A stretch of 64,000 nt of DNA, taken from Megalonaias nervosa (taxonomy: Eukaryota; Mollusca; Bivalvia; Unionida; Unionidae). A program made the position numbers and the translations under genes. Positions 36,516 through 48,989 of the stretch are shown here, in pieces (position 1 is the first letter of the stretch; each line of letters starts with the position of its first letter). The stretch lies in assembly GCA_016617855.1 (NCBI GenBank), contig JAECUM010001789.1, positions 1 to 64,000 of the forward strand, read 5' to 3'. The notes beneath the pieces are model-generated. The model was not told the origin of the DNA and searched no databases. It was given only the letters and a program-made list of their open reading frames with translations.

Positions 36516-37380
36516 TCTTGCTTAACAGTGTTGATAATCTGCCATCAAATATGATAATGTTAGAGAAAATGGTGTCATAATTTTCTTTAATAATTTTTTC
36601 TAACCACACCCCTCCCCCACTGCTAAACATGAAACTAGTTTTAAAAACAAAACCTTGCAGCAGAATTTGTCTGAAGGATCCAGGCAAGGATACCTTTAAA
36701 ATTTATATAAACAATGCTTACATGCTTACAGATGTGCTGTATTTACTAAAGTTTAACAATATTTGCACAACTTTCTTTCAAAGCACTGCAGAAAATAATT
36801 TGACAAAGCACTACAGAAAATAATTTGACAAGACCTCCATGACATACTGGCATAGAGGTCTAACAGTACTGAACAAATGATGATGATTGGCTAATATTAC
36901 TAAAAATATAGATTTGTTTTTTGAAGAAAAAAACACCATTCAACACATTTTGACTACATTTAATAGAAAGCATCTTGACACGAAGGGATTTCAGGCTTGT
37001 TCAGTCTATACTGATCCACCATCAAATATTGTCATTGTTTTCAAAAACAGAAAGATTAAACAATTTTGTCTAAAACACTGCTGAGTAGAATTTGATCAGC
37101 TTTGACAGAAGTCATCATTTCATTCAAGTGTTGGACTCCTGATATGCCTTTAGATATGGATGAAGATGTTTAAAGAAGGGAAACCTTGAAACAACAATTG
37201 CCATAATGTATGTAATGAACAGCATTGGACAAATCTTTACAGAAAAGTATTCTACTTAACACAGATTTCATGGCCATCTGTTGTGTATTTGGCTGTTTGT
37301 CCAATGTTAACTTGGTGAAAGAAAGAAGGTACTGCTGAAAGGAATGTGGAGACATTCCCTCCCATCTGCTAGAGTGGTCT
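36516..37380. repeat. Dispersed repeat R2-like, degenerate
   Basis: Part (about 36830-37180) shares ACTGGCATAGAGG, GAACAAATGATGATGATTGG, TACTAAAAATATAGA and GAATTTGATCAGCTTTGACAG with the flanks of the 35-bp array. A 25-bp unit AAGCACTGCAGAAAATAATT plus TGACA occurs twice near 36780-36829. The remainder is unrecognised. Confidence 0.4.
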
Positions 37381-38329
37381 GTTCACCCCTGGTCTTTGAC
37401 CAGTTTTGTTATCATTGTAACTCATCAGAGGGAATTGTTTTTATTTTTTGGTTCATCTGATCATCATGTTTTGTTGGTGTGAAGTTTACATACCTTGCCC
37501 CCCACCCCCAGCTGACAGCTTATCAGCTTTTGGGTCTTGTGACAATAGTCCCGTTTATGGTTTGCTGTAGTATCATAGCCTTGTATTTGATGTCAGCGAT
37601 ATTAATGTTTAATGCTGCAGGGATCTGAATGACATTGCAGTTCAACTTAAAAACATTCAGAAGGTTTTAAGAATAAATGTAGGTAAAAGATGAAGTGTAA
37701 ATTGTCAGTAATTTATTTGTTGAATAATTAACAGGACTGGTTATCCTTTAAACAAACATAGATAATGTTTGAATTATGAAACATAAAGCTTCCATGGTAT
37801 TATAGAAAGTTCTTGTTGCAACTGCATCTGCTGGTGCATCATATTGTTGGTATAACACTATTCCTGGTGGGATTGTAAGATTGTCCACATGATTAATTAG
37901 CTATCTTGAGATAATAGAGAAAAAAATATTTCTGGTTTGAAAATTGAGCCAAGGTCCCCCTTCCTCTGAACCATAATAATTGGTGATCCCTAAGTAGAGA
38001 GTTTTTATTTCTCCACATGTACATGTACAGTAATGGTAGAAAATTTGAAAGATATTTCTTTTATTTCAAAAGTTTGACTTAAATTACCATTATTGTTTTA
38101 AAAACATTAAAATAAGTTCTACCTAGCTGAGGTCAGAGATGCTTGGTTGCTATGGCTGCTATACAAAACAACATCAAGTAAAACATGTTGTAATGTGTCG
38201 AATTTTGAATAAGTATGGAACCATGAAATTCACTGTGCATTAAAATTTTATTACAGTCAAGCCAGCAAGGTCCTTGTGAAGGGTCACTTTGACCTTTTCT
38301 TCATGTCAGTGTTCAACTTTAAAAGGCCA
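37381..38329. other. Unrecognised spacer
   Basis: No gene or repeat was recognised. Confidence 0.45.
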
Positions 38330-38790
38330 GCATCTACGGCTCATTTAGAATTGACCCGGGCATCACAAAGCTGTCCTGGGAAAGTAAACATTAAAGTTAC
38401 CGACCTTAACTGCTTGATGTGAATCCCATGTCAAATAGTCATTTTCAAAGGGAAGTTGATATGCATTGTATTTCTCAGATTCTAGGCTGTCAGAATCTGA
38501 CGAAAGAAATAATTATCTTGGAGAAAAATAAGGAACCGCTGATTATGATTGGTCAGCTTAAATTAAGGTGTACACCTCGGAAGTAATGTTGAATTTAAAA
38601 GTAACGACTTTGGTCAAATTCTTTAGTCCGAAATTTCCTGCGAGAGGATAAGATTGGCTCCGGGGAAACCTAAAGAATAGTGCTTTCCTCGTTAAACAAG
38701 TAAAAGGGACCAGGTGGCTGTCTTGTAAGAAAAGTCAGGCTTTAGTGCTAGGACGCACAATTTCTAAAAAGAACAGCATTAAGGTATGCA
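38330..38790 (+). promoter_or_regulatory. Possible promoter and first untranslated exon
   Basis: A locally less AT-rich, non-repetitive stretch with two inverted CCAAT boxes (GATTGGTCAG near 38548 and GATTGGCTCC near 38651). A splice-donor-like AAG/GTATGC lies at about 38780. There is no open reading frame. A second purine-rich segment at about 39573-39680 is preceded by a weak acceptor and followed by GTGGGG, and could be a further leader exon. Without transcripts this is weak, but it is the only part of the window that looks like host gene control sequence. Confidence 0.25.
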
Positions 38791-40925
38791 ATTTTAATTT
38801 TCATATAATTTTCTTTTTTTTTTTTTTTTGTCTTGTTTATGCAAATGTGTTTGATATGACTAGGATTCATACTATGTATCATTTATTCGATTTCATGGAA
38901 ATCTGTTGATATGCTAGAGTTGTTATGCAATTTATTTCTTTAATTTTACAGTTACTTGTTCATTGATAGAATTTACTGATTGCATGCGATCCAAATTTTC
39001 AGAAGTGTAGGATTTCATTGGGTTATATGAATTAATTTCCTTTGTCTGTTAGGACGATACTGATTATCGTGAGTAAACAATAATTGCATACTAATATCTG
39101 ATTTTATAATGCTAAATAATCTTGTAGATTAGGGATTGCTGTGAGCTAGAAGTTAGTGAATCTTATGCAATAGTAATCGATAGCATATATCTTATTGAGT
39201 GGAACTGACTAGGTTAGATGTTTAAGGAGTCATGTGGTAGCATATGCAGAGAGATACGGGAATGTTGTTTATATGCACCGCTCACATGTTAATTTGTGGT
39301 CAGCCGCTGTGTAGCGAGGGTGATGATCTATCAAATTAGGTCAGACCTGGATGTATAATACAGGGGTCATTTGTAACTAGAGATAACAATTGTACCTTAC
39401 TCAGAATATAGTCTATATCTGTAAGGACCATTAATCATTAAGGTCACCTTATGTCAGAATTTATGCAGTGTTTGAATAGCTAGTTTATGCTTCCTGAGTA
39501 ATGAAAGTGAGAGAATTTTATATACGTATAGAAGATGTTACATATAGAGATTTAGTGGTAATCTTGTCATTCAAGGAAACAGCTCCCAGGAACAGACGGG
39601 GACAGTCTGAAGACAGAAGTCCGGAAAAGAGATGAAGCATTCAGAATAGAAAGATCAAGGAAGATAAACGTATTCTCATGAAGGTGGGGCTCAAATTGTA
39701 TTATTTTTTCTCAATAGTTTTGCTCAGTTCTGTTGATGTTCTATCTATCCACTCACACCGGGCAATAACATCGAGGGAGGTCATCCTCTTGATAACAACA
39801 ACCAAATCTAATTAACTACCCCTCTTTATTAAGAGGGACAACATTACACATGGCACATTGAACATTTCATGAAAGATTTACAACATTAAATGTAGTGGTT
39901 TTGAAGAAGGTATGAAATTATGTTTCTCACCTGGTTGTCATGGGAACCAAGATTCACATTCATTTGTAGATTATGGCATAGTTAATTCTTCATCCAGTAC
40001 TTTGATAAAAATGTTACCAGTGTATTTGGAAGGGGGTGGGGAAGATGTGAAAACATGTACTTTCTATTTGGAGGCTCTGGAGTTTTAATGGTTGCTATAA
40101 AAGCTGTCAGAATTGAACTTGCCTAAAAATACTCATTGAATGTTCAACCAAATAGAGTTATTTCTTTAGATGTCAAAGTGTAGTTTGGATCCGATTGCTA
40201 TGGGAACTAAAATGTTGTCACCTCTTAAGTTTATGTAGGACAGATGATAAATGGGTAATGTAAATGTATGGTACTGTATGTATCATGTCTCACTCCCTCT
40301 GAAGCTTCAGCAGCTGGATCACTTCTCACATTCTAAACCTATTTCACAAATGTGTTCTTGTGAAGAGCTCTTTAGTACTAACATTTGTGTCATATTCAGA
40401 TTAATGTTATGTTAAAAAAGAAATCTTCAGAAAAAGCAGCATGTCTGCATCATCTTCCCTTCTATGCACTACTAACCTTATATAGTTTTAGCTGCATGGA
40501 CAGGAAATTGATGAAAATTCCATGTCAAAGGTGGCTAAGTTGCACATACTCAAAGCATGCACTATTTCACATTAGTATCACATGGGTTGATGTCAAAAGC
40601 ATGTACAGAAACCCTCTCAAGTCTACAACATTGATATTGAAAATGGCATCAAAACAATGAGATGTAACACAACCATGAGGCTTTAAGTAACAAGAGTACC
40701 TCACAATACATTACATGCCCATCTTGTGCCCTTTTCCCTACAAATGTCCTTGATCTCAGAGATAATAACCTACCAGCTGCATAATAAAGAGTGGAACTCA
40801 ATAAAATTTCATCAAAATATATGAAGCAGGTAAAAAGTGACAGCCTTCATAAGGAAGCAGGCCACTGACTTCCTTTGAGTTTGACCTTAACCTTTGGAGC
40901 AGAGGATATGACTATTAATACACAA
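38791..40925. other. Unrecognised spacer
   Basis: Apart from the possible leader exon near 39573-39680, no feature was recognised. The frame at 40385-40660 has no known motif. Confidence 0.4.
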
Positions 40926-40927
40926 GA

Positions 40928-41806
40928 CACTGTCATGTCTAGATATACAGTAGGCTATATACAGTCCAAGTGTGTACACTGTCATGTCTCGATATACAGT
41001 GGGTTATATATAGTCAAAGTGTGTACACTGTCATGTCTAAATATACAGTGGGCTATATACAAAGTGTGTACACTGTCATGTCTAGATATACAGTGGGCTA
41101 TATACAGTCAAAGTGTGTACACTGTCATGTCTAGATATACAGTGGGCTATATACAGTCAAAGTGTGTACACTGTCATGTCTAGATATACAGTGGGCTATA
41201 TACAGTCAAAGTGTGTACACTGTCATGTCTAGATATACAGTGGGTTATATACAGTCAAAGTGTGTACACTGTCATGTCTAGATATACAGTGGGCTATATA
41301 CAGTCAAAGTGTGTACACTGTCATGTCTAGATATACAGTGGGCTATATACAGTCAAAGTGTGTACACTGTCATTTCTAGATGTACAGTGGGTTATATACA
41401 GTCAAAGTGTGTACACTGTCATGTCTAGATGTACAGTGGGTTATATATAGTCAAAGTGTGTACACTGTCATGTCTCAATATACAGTGGGTTATATATAGT
41501 CAAAGTGTGTACACTGTCATGTCTCAATATACAGTGGGCTATATGCAAAGTGTGTACACTGTCATGTCTAGATATACAGTGGGCTATATACAGTCAAAGT
41601 GTGTACACTGTCATGTCTAGATTTACAGTGGGTTATATACAGTCAAAGTGTGTACACTGTCATGTCTAGATATACAGTGGGTTATATACAGTCAAAGTGT
41701 GTACACTGTCATGTCTAGATATACAGTGGGTTATATACGGTCAAAGTGTGTACACTGTCATGTCTAGATACACAGTGGGCTATATACAGCCAAAGTGTGG
41801 TTTAAC
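40928..41806 (+). repeat. 49-bp minisatellite array, about 18 units
   Basis: Unit TGTCATGTCTAGATATACAG followed by TGGGCTATATACAGTCAAAG and TGTGTACAC. Two units lack ACAGTC and are 45-46 bp. Units are very alike, so expansion is recent. Because 49 is one more than a multiple of three and stops are rare, frames at 40875-41183 and 41429-41620 are artefacts of the repeat. Confidence 0.97.
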
Positions 41807-42746
41807 AGTAACAATTCTTTGAATAACCCAGTAAGTAATATTAATGACATCAATTACAATTTCTAGTTACAAAGATAGTATGCACTGCTGCCATTCACTC
41901 AGTTAAAGGTCAAAATGATGAAAGTCTATATTTACATCCGTCACGTTGTGGGGAAAATTTGCTGATGCTTCATGGTTCGTGTATACACATATTATCCTAT
42001 AGTTAATTTGTAGCTAAGAATACCTGGAGAATGTCAATATGTATTATGCAAGATTTCGACTATAGACCTGATTCTGAACAAAGACACTGCTTGTCTGTTG
42101 TGTAACCATTACACAATGACCCATTCATGGTTAAATTCAATGGGAATTTTACATCCAAGTAGAGACATCTTTGTTTGCTTGCATTCAGTGATGTCATGAC
42201 CGGGAATCTGAGAGCAATAGGTAAGTGATAAATTACCCCAGGGCAGTTTTCAAAGAGAACAGACTTTATCCAGTTGGAACTGAGAGATTCAAATCTAGGG
42301 CAGAATCTCAATAAGCAATTTGTTTGGACTAAGTCCATTTTTCTGATTAGTACATGTGTAATTGTTGCTGAGATAGATTGTGAGAAGCCGAATGCATTAG
42401 ATGGTACCCTGAGTTTGTGCTTGTTAAACAGCAGTAAGAACTTTCAGGGAAATTCTAAGTTTGTGAACGAAGGCTTCCTGAGGTAACTTATCTTTACCCG
42501 AATTTGTCTCACTGTCATAACTTTGTGTTGTAAGAATGATACGTTATTATGTACCTTTTATTTATTAGAAATGGAATCTTCAATGTATAGCTGAATTATC
42601 AACATACCGTAACGTAACATTTAGCGAATTATTAACATAAAAGATTAATGTTTGTAGATTATTGGATGGTGTAATTTGCTATGTTCAATTGTAATGTATA
42701 ACTCAATTTATTAATGAATTGTGTTAGAACTTGTACTTCCTTTTTA

Positions 42747-42789
<43 letters not shown>

Positions 42790-44162
42790 TTGTGATTTAA
42801 ACAGAGTTAGTCATTGTTGGATTTACAATTAGGTACTTGTATATGTCTTTTATAATTCGTAGGGTAGAAAATGCATATGATTGTTGTTGAGGATGATAGT
42901 TTACTGTATCGAGAAGTGAACCATTGGGGATGTGTATGCATGTATCAGAGGTCGTTGATAATATTGTTACTGTCATAGCAATTACTGTAAAACCAAGCTT
43001 GTATGGAATATTTAGATGTGAGTGTGTGAGTTGACCTGGTAATTTAATCACCATTATTCTGATGAAAGGTCTATGAGAGTGTGGTTAATTGTCATGAGGT
43101 TAGAGCAAGGAGACTATATTATATGTCCCTTCTAATTCCACAGGATGCTTTCTGGGTGGGATTGAAAGGCGACACCCAAAGATCGGAGAGAATGAAGACA
43201 TGTTGAGAATACATGGGAGGACTATTGTGATATAAGCAGTTTGGGTGGAGGCGTAGTACTGGTAGGAAGCTTGGAAGAGAGTTCTGGAAGTGCAAGGAGA
43301 GCATGGAGTTCAGGGTACCGGAAGTAGCAAAGGAGAGAAAGAAGAGGTGGACAGATGAGTAACAGAATCAACACACCGATGGGAACAACTCCCTCTTAAG
43401 AATTTAATTTCATACTAGGATAGTAATTGGCAACTGTAAAGAGGTCCTTGTTTGTATTTGTCAAAACAAATTGCGGTTGAGAAATCGTCAATGAAATAGT
43501 TGAATATGTTGAGATTTTATTAAATTTGTTATACCTTTCTCTTTGAGTCTTTTATACACCTTGACCATCCGCATTGCTGACTGGGGTCTCGGAGCTATTT
43601 ATATTTTAATTGTCCACCTTCTACAGTGTTAGAAATAGTACTGTAGGAGGCCCATGACAAAGTCATCTCTCTCCATGTTAATTTCCATTAATGATAACTT
43701 TATTAATTATACTGAATTCATAATCATTCTTCTTCCAACCTTGTGTAAAATATTGTGATTTAAATTTGCTGCAAGCATCGACTTGAAATTATGGTACCAC
43801 CTAGATTCTAGAGCATTAATAATCCAGCATTTGTATAATGGTTTTAAGACTGCCCGTGTTCTCTTATATCAGCTTACTATAAGCCAGTGTTCATATAGGT
43901 TGCAAGCATCTAGCTCCATTGTACCTTTTGTACTGTCTTCTATTTCTTTCTGTCTCCATCTTCTTGATCAAACTAATCCTGTCTATACAGGCAGATTTTC
44001 TAGAAAACAAATTTCTTTTTCTGGTATGTGCATCTTTAATAATCTTAATGTTTATGTGGAATCATGAGCCGCAGTTGTTCAAATATGTAAATATTATTCC
44101 TGTGCGTTATTTACAGAACTCAAAACTGACACCATTTTTTAAATATGGAAGTTTATGCCAGT
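41807..44162. other. Spacer with (TA)n tract
   Basis: Contains (TA)n at 42748-42787. A purine-rich, GC-richer segment at 43140-43400 has no open frame of note. No gene was recognised. Confidence 0.45.
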
Positions 44163-46911
44163 CCCATGTGAAATGATCTTGAACAATTCATGAACTGGCA
44201 TAAATTGTTCAAAAATTATTCATGAACTGGGTTCATGAACCATTCATGAAAGTTCATAAAATGGTTCATAAACTATTCATGAATATGCATGAACTGAAAA
44301 TGGTAAATTCATGAAATTTTGAATTCATGAACTGTTCATGAACCAACACTTCACAAACTGTTCTTGAACAGTTCATGAAATATTCATGAACTGAATTCAT
44401 GAACAGTTCATAAAAGTTCACAAATTGTGTCATCATCATTCATGAACATATTCATGAACTATGATGAATAAAGTTTCTCATGAATTATTCATGTCTGTTC
44501 ATGAACAGTTCCTAAAACAAATATGATTATATGACAAACTCACAAATACCTATTGAAAGATTTCATCCTGAATCATGAAATAACATTGGAGGTGGGGTTT
44601 TAAAACAGTAAAAAAATGCAACATATTATCTTAAAACGGTATTTAATTTTAGATAAATTTCTAATATGCAACAAAAAACATGTAAATTGAAAAGCGATAT
44701 TCTTTTTTTTTTTACTCTTGGCAACACTTTTTGTATGTTCTGTAATTTTTCTTTGAAAATTTTTCAAGAGATGTTGGGGCAGTTGTGGTTCAATCAACTG
44801 TACAAGCATATTTAACTTTCATTGTCAAGGGACTGTCTTTGGGGTTTCTCCTAACTTTACCAATCTTTTTCCCTGAGATTGACCTGTTGGATAACTCTTC
44901 TTTTGTGAAGATGTTCAGGGCCAAGAATTTAATCAAATCCCACCCATAGTCACTACTGACTTGTCTCCATCTGCAGCTTGAGCTGTTCCATCCGATTACT
45001 GTTTGTATCTTTAACATTGTTTCAGCAGTCACTATTTAATGTCTCTTTCATCTTGGCCATAGGATCCTCCAGTTGTCAAATTTTCCTCCTTAACCTACAA
45101 ACTTCATCCTCTAATAATTTTACTTTTCTGCTGTCTGATCTGAAAGAAAGATAAAGTTAGTTAATTACAGATAACCTCTGAACAACATTGTCTTCAGCTT
45201 TTAGCACATTATTACTTTATTTACTGGAACAATTATGATCCAACTAAAAATTATTTAATCCCTTTACACTTAATACACAACTTACTGAGCATTAATATTA
45301 TTTGGACAATTTTTTCACTGGTTGTATTTTAACTGAAGCTGACTAGCCATAGGTATAGTTACAGGAGTCGGATCTTTTATCAAAAAAATATAACAAAAAT
45401 TTTTGACAATATCATTACACCAAATAACCTTATCTATATATGTATATTTTTAGTACAGATACAGTTATTTCGTACTTTCAAACATTTTCGCTATTTTCTA
45501 TTGATAAAATGTCAGATTTTTGTGGTATAGGCCCTAATGTCGCTAATGCATCTACTCCAACTCCACATTACACATATTGCTTCCAGTTTCATGATGTTGT
45601 TTGCATCTGTATTTATGTGTACATTTTGACACATCGACTAGTTTAGTTTTTAGTTTTTGATTTACCAAATTACATCAGATCATTGAAATAATGATGTCCT
45701 GAAACAGAAAATGATACCGAACATCGAAATTCTTATAGTAGATGCAGTACCATGTCTTGTATTGAGATCAAAACGGGTGGGGGGGGGAGTATGATTTAGA
45801 TTAAGTAAGCAGAGTAATGTTTAGTGATTTTCAAAAATTCAAAGACCAAGTCTAAATTGGGTCTGAAAAAAATCATTTATCATTAGTTTGGTTAAAACTA
45901 ATATGATATATAAAAACCAATAAAATATCCATATGACTTCAACTGAAATAATCATGAATGATCAAGATACTCACCGTAATTTTGACAATCCTGGCTGGGT
46001 AGGCTTTTCCTCCCAGTTTTGCTCTCACCAAATCATTTCTTTCATATTCTTTATAATCACTTCTCTGCAGTTCTACAAAGAAATGATATTGAAAATATTC
46101 TCATTTGCCATTCCACAGGAGTTTACATTTTTTGTGCGAGGTTTTTACTTGTTGCATGCATGCTCTATTGTTTGTGGACAAAAGGAGGCTCAGCTGCTGA
46201 AATCTCATGTGTATATGAACCAATTATATCATGTCTTCTTTCACAATCATCCAATCAGGATAATCGTTGTTTACATATTTTGGTTTTTATGGCAAATTGA
46301 CAACCGGTGATTGTTAGAGTCAACAGAATATGTAGTTTATGACAGTAATGGATGAAAACGTTTGAACAAAGTCATTGAAAGCTTTTATAGCAAGTACATT
46401 TTGTTCATGCTGGCCAGAAAGTATTTTCCCATATTAATCCAAAACTGCTCAGGTTAAGTACACAAATATTGAATAAAAGATCTCAACATTTATACAGTAT
46501 TCATATAATTTAAGAAAAATTTATTCACCTTTATTTATATTTAACAAATATTGAGAGGAAGTTTGAATAATGAATTTTCATGAACATTTTGATGAATACA
46601 ATGGTATAGAAATGTCATAAACATTTTGAAAGAATATTTTAGTGCATCAAAGTACTTGAATTGTTCATGAACCAAGTTCATGACATTTCAGGAACTTTAA
46701 AGATATTATAATCGTTCATAAAAGTTCATGAACTTCATGTATGATGCATCAAAATTCATGAAGTGTTCATGAACTTAGTTGTGGAACTTTCATGGACATT
46801 TGTTTATAAACTCAAATGATAAACTGATCATGAACATTTGAAGAACAGTTCATGCACATTAATGAACAGTTCATGAGTATTCATGAAGTCATGAATTTGT
46901 TTTCACAGGGG
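44163..46911 (-). mobile_element. Putative DNA element with TTCATGAA-repeat arms and a BEN-like gene
   Basis: The two ends read CCCATGTGAAA (44163-44173) and, on the opposite strand, CCCCTGTGAAA (46911-46901), which looks like a short terminal inverted repeat. Each end is packed with the palindrome TTCATGAA: about 14 copies at 44188-44500 and about 6 at 46577-46890. Between them lies a decayed minus-strand gene (44760-46080). No transposase motif was recognised and no clear target duplication was seen. The ends are inferred from the repeats, so boundaries are approximate. Confidence 0.5.
44760..46080 (-). pseudogene. Decayed coiled-coil/BEN-like gene, at least two exons
   Basis: On the minus strand, a candidate exon at 46072-45975 encodes DLVRAKLGGKAYPARIVKIT and lies between an acceptor TTTCTTTGTAG and a donor ACG/GTGAGT. 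A second exon starts at 45139 after TTTCTTTCAG and reads SRKVKLLEDEVCRLRRKI, a stop (45076-45078), then QLEDPMAKMKETLNS, a coiled coil. After a frame change comes an open frame at 45032-44790 with FLALNIFTKEELSNRSISGK, which resembles BEN domains (DNA-binding modules of chromatin regulators and some viral and mobile-element proteins). The exon phases do not join cleanly, and the stop and frameshift show it is broken. The BEN call rests on one motif. Confidence 0.45.
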
Positions 46912-46984
46912 CAATATGTTTGACATGTACTTAATGGGCAGAAAGTTGGTGTTTTTACAAGGACAACACTTCTTTTTCAGTTTC

Positions 46985-48287
46985 CTGGAATTGTTTATAT
47001 TTTCATCTTATGCACAATAGACCATGATATATTACTTCACCGTCTCCAGCATGTATTTGGCATTCATGATACAGCCTTACTATGGTTCAAGTTCTACTTG
47101 GTCAACAGGACACAAATTGTGTCTGCAAATGGAAAACACTCCAGCCTAGTTGATCTATGTTGTGGTGTTCCACAGCGGTCTGTTCTTGTACCTGTTCTTT
47201 TCATTCTATACACTCAGCCACTCTCAAGTGTCATAGATCATCATCCAGTGTCTCACCAATTGTATGCTGATGACACCCAAATATACAAATCTAGCCACCC
47301 AACTAAAGTTGAAGCTACCATCCAAGGCGTAGAGAGGTGCATTTCCGATGTGAAATCATGGATGACATGTAACAAGCTGCAGATGAATGATGATAAAACT
47401 GAAGCCATTCTGATTACAACACAAAGACTTCCTCATTCATATCCTTTACCTCAGACAATAAATATCAGCAACACCAACATTAAATTCACACAGTCAGTGC
47501 GAAAGCTAGGTGTTACTCTCGACAGTACTCTCTCATTGCACCAACATGTCATGAATATATGCAAGGCTGCATATCTTGAGCTGAGACGCATCAGCTCCAT
47601 TCACAAGTATTTTTCAGTTGATGCCACTAAAACACTTGTGTGTTCCTTAGTACTTTCAAGACTGGACTATTGTAACTCAATTCTGTCTGGTTCATCTCAA
47701 TATCTACTCCAGAAACTTCAAAAAGTTCAAAACACAGCTTCTCGGATCATCCTTAGAGTACCACGATCAGAGCACGCCTCCCCCCTGCTCTGTACCCTAT
47801 ACTGGCTATCCATTCGATCCAGAATTAAACACAAAATTTGTTCTCTGTGCTATGTTTCACTGACGGGCTGCAGTCCAACATACCTATCTGACCTCACCCA
47901 TGTGTACACACCAGCAAGATACTTACGCTCCTCTTCTGACACTTGTATTCTCATTATTCCCACTATGAAAATGAAATCATATGGACAACGTTCTTTTGCA
48001 TACCAGGGCCCAGCAACATGGAATGAATTGCCCACTGAACTTAGACACAAAGACACAGTGATTTCATTCAAGAGCACTCTTAAAACTCACCTATTTCAAC
48101 TGCAAGAACAGACTTAAAGACCTAATAATGTTTCCTTACCTTAAATATATACAGCATGTTTTCTGTTTTCTAATTTCGTGGTCTTTGTTTTTATTTTTGT
48201 AATCATATCATTATATATGTTTTTTAAGTGTTGTCAAATGTTGTAAAGCGCTTAGAGCTTCTAAAGATTAGGTGCCATTCAAAGTCT

Positions 48288-48322
<35 letters not shown>

Positions 48323-48335
48323 GTTATTATTATGC
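46985..48335 (+). pseudogene. 5'-truncated L2-type LINE reverse transcriptase
   Basis: Begins mid-RT with TIDHDILLHRLQHVFGI, then WFKFYLVNRTQIV, CCGVPQRSVLVPVLF (normally PQGSVLGP) and catalytic YADD at 47263-47274. A long C-terminal region includes LSRLDYCNSILSG, KLQKVQNTASRII and AYQGPATWNELPTELR, all typical of L2-like LINEs. The frame stays open from about 47000 to the stop at 48115-48117, about 340 codons. The 3' UTR ends GGTGCCATTCAAAGTCTTC then (ATT)n at 48290-48334. The truncation and substitutions in the PQG motif make it inactive. It landed about 75 bp from the edge of the TTCATGAA element. Confidence 0.9.
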
Positions 48336-48989
48336 AGTAGTGCCTCTTTAATCTGACAGGTAAATTCACAACATTTCATCCAAAGATGAAACAATAAATG
48401 TACACATGCACAGTTTAGTTTTCATTCTACTTACTTAATTGAGAAGCTACAGTCATGTTCAGAGGTTCTTTTTTAATTGGATAAAATTAAAATTGTGCCA
48501 GAGCAGTTAGCTTGCATGAAAAACTATTATCAAAAAAATAAATAAATAAAAAATATGTTCTCCTTCAAATATGTTCCCAATCACATTAATGGTAGGAAGA
48601 AAAACCTACTACCTCTCAAATAATTCTGAAGACAAAGGGGAATAACTATTCTCCATTGCCTCACCTTGCTGCCAATAGATGGTACCAGTTTAACCTAATT
48701 GGAACATGGTGCAATGGGATACCCGATTTATGAGGAGGATGGGAGGGTAGTAATGTGATCGTTTAAGTATTCTAGGAGAAATAAGATTTATTAAAAAATT
48801 TGCTTTCTCCTTCCCCAATCATATTAATGTTAGGAGAATAGGCAATAGGCATAGGAAATGTTGAGCATCCAACCTATACTCAAGGTAACCTCTGAAAGCA
48901 GAATATTAGATTCCCCATTTGATGGTTAAAACACTCTCCTAATTGTGAGCATCACAACTGGAGGCAACATGGCTTACATTTGGGAAGAA
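48336..48989. other. Spacer with a diverged direct repeat
   Basis: TTCCCAATCACATTAATGGTAGG near 48570 recurs as CCCCAATCATATTAATGTTAGG near 48813. This may be terminal sequence of the DIRS copy that begins at 48990; otherwise nothing was recognised. Confidence 0.4.

Noticed and set aside
40875..41620. Two open frames with periodic CTLSCL..QWAIY residues
   Set aside because: They are translations of the 49-bp minisatellite, not genes.
43140..43400. GC-richer stretch considered as a host exon
   Set aside because: No open frame of useful length and no recognisable splice-site pair.
45933..46310. 125-codon plus-strand open frame inside the TTCATGAA unit
   Set aside because: It overlaps the minus-strand exon, which has splice sites and a plausible domain, and shows no motif itself.
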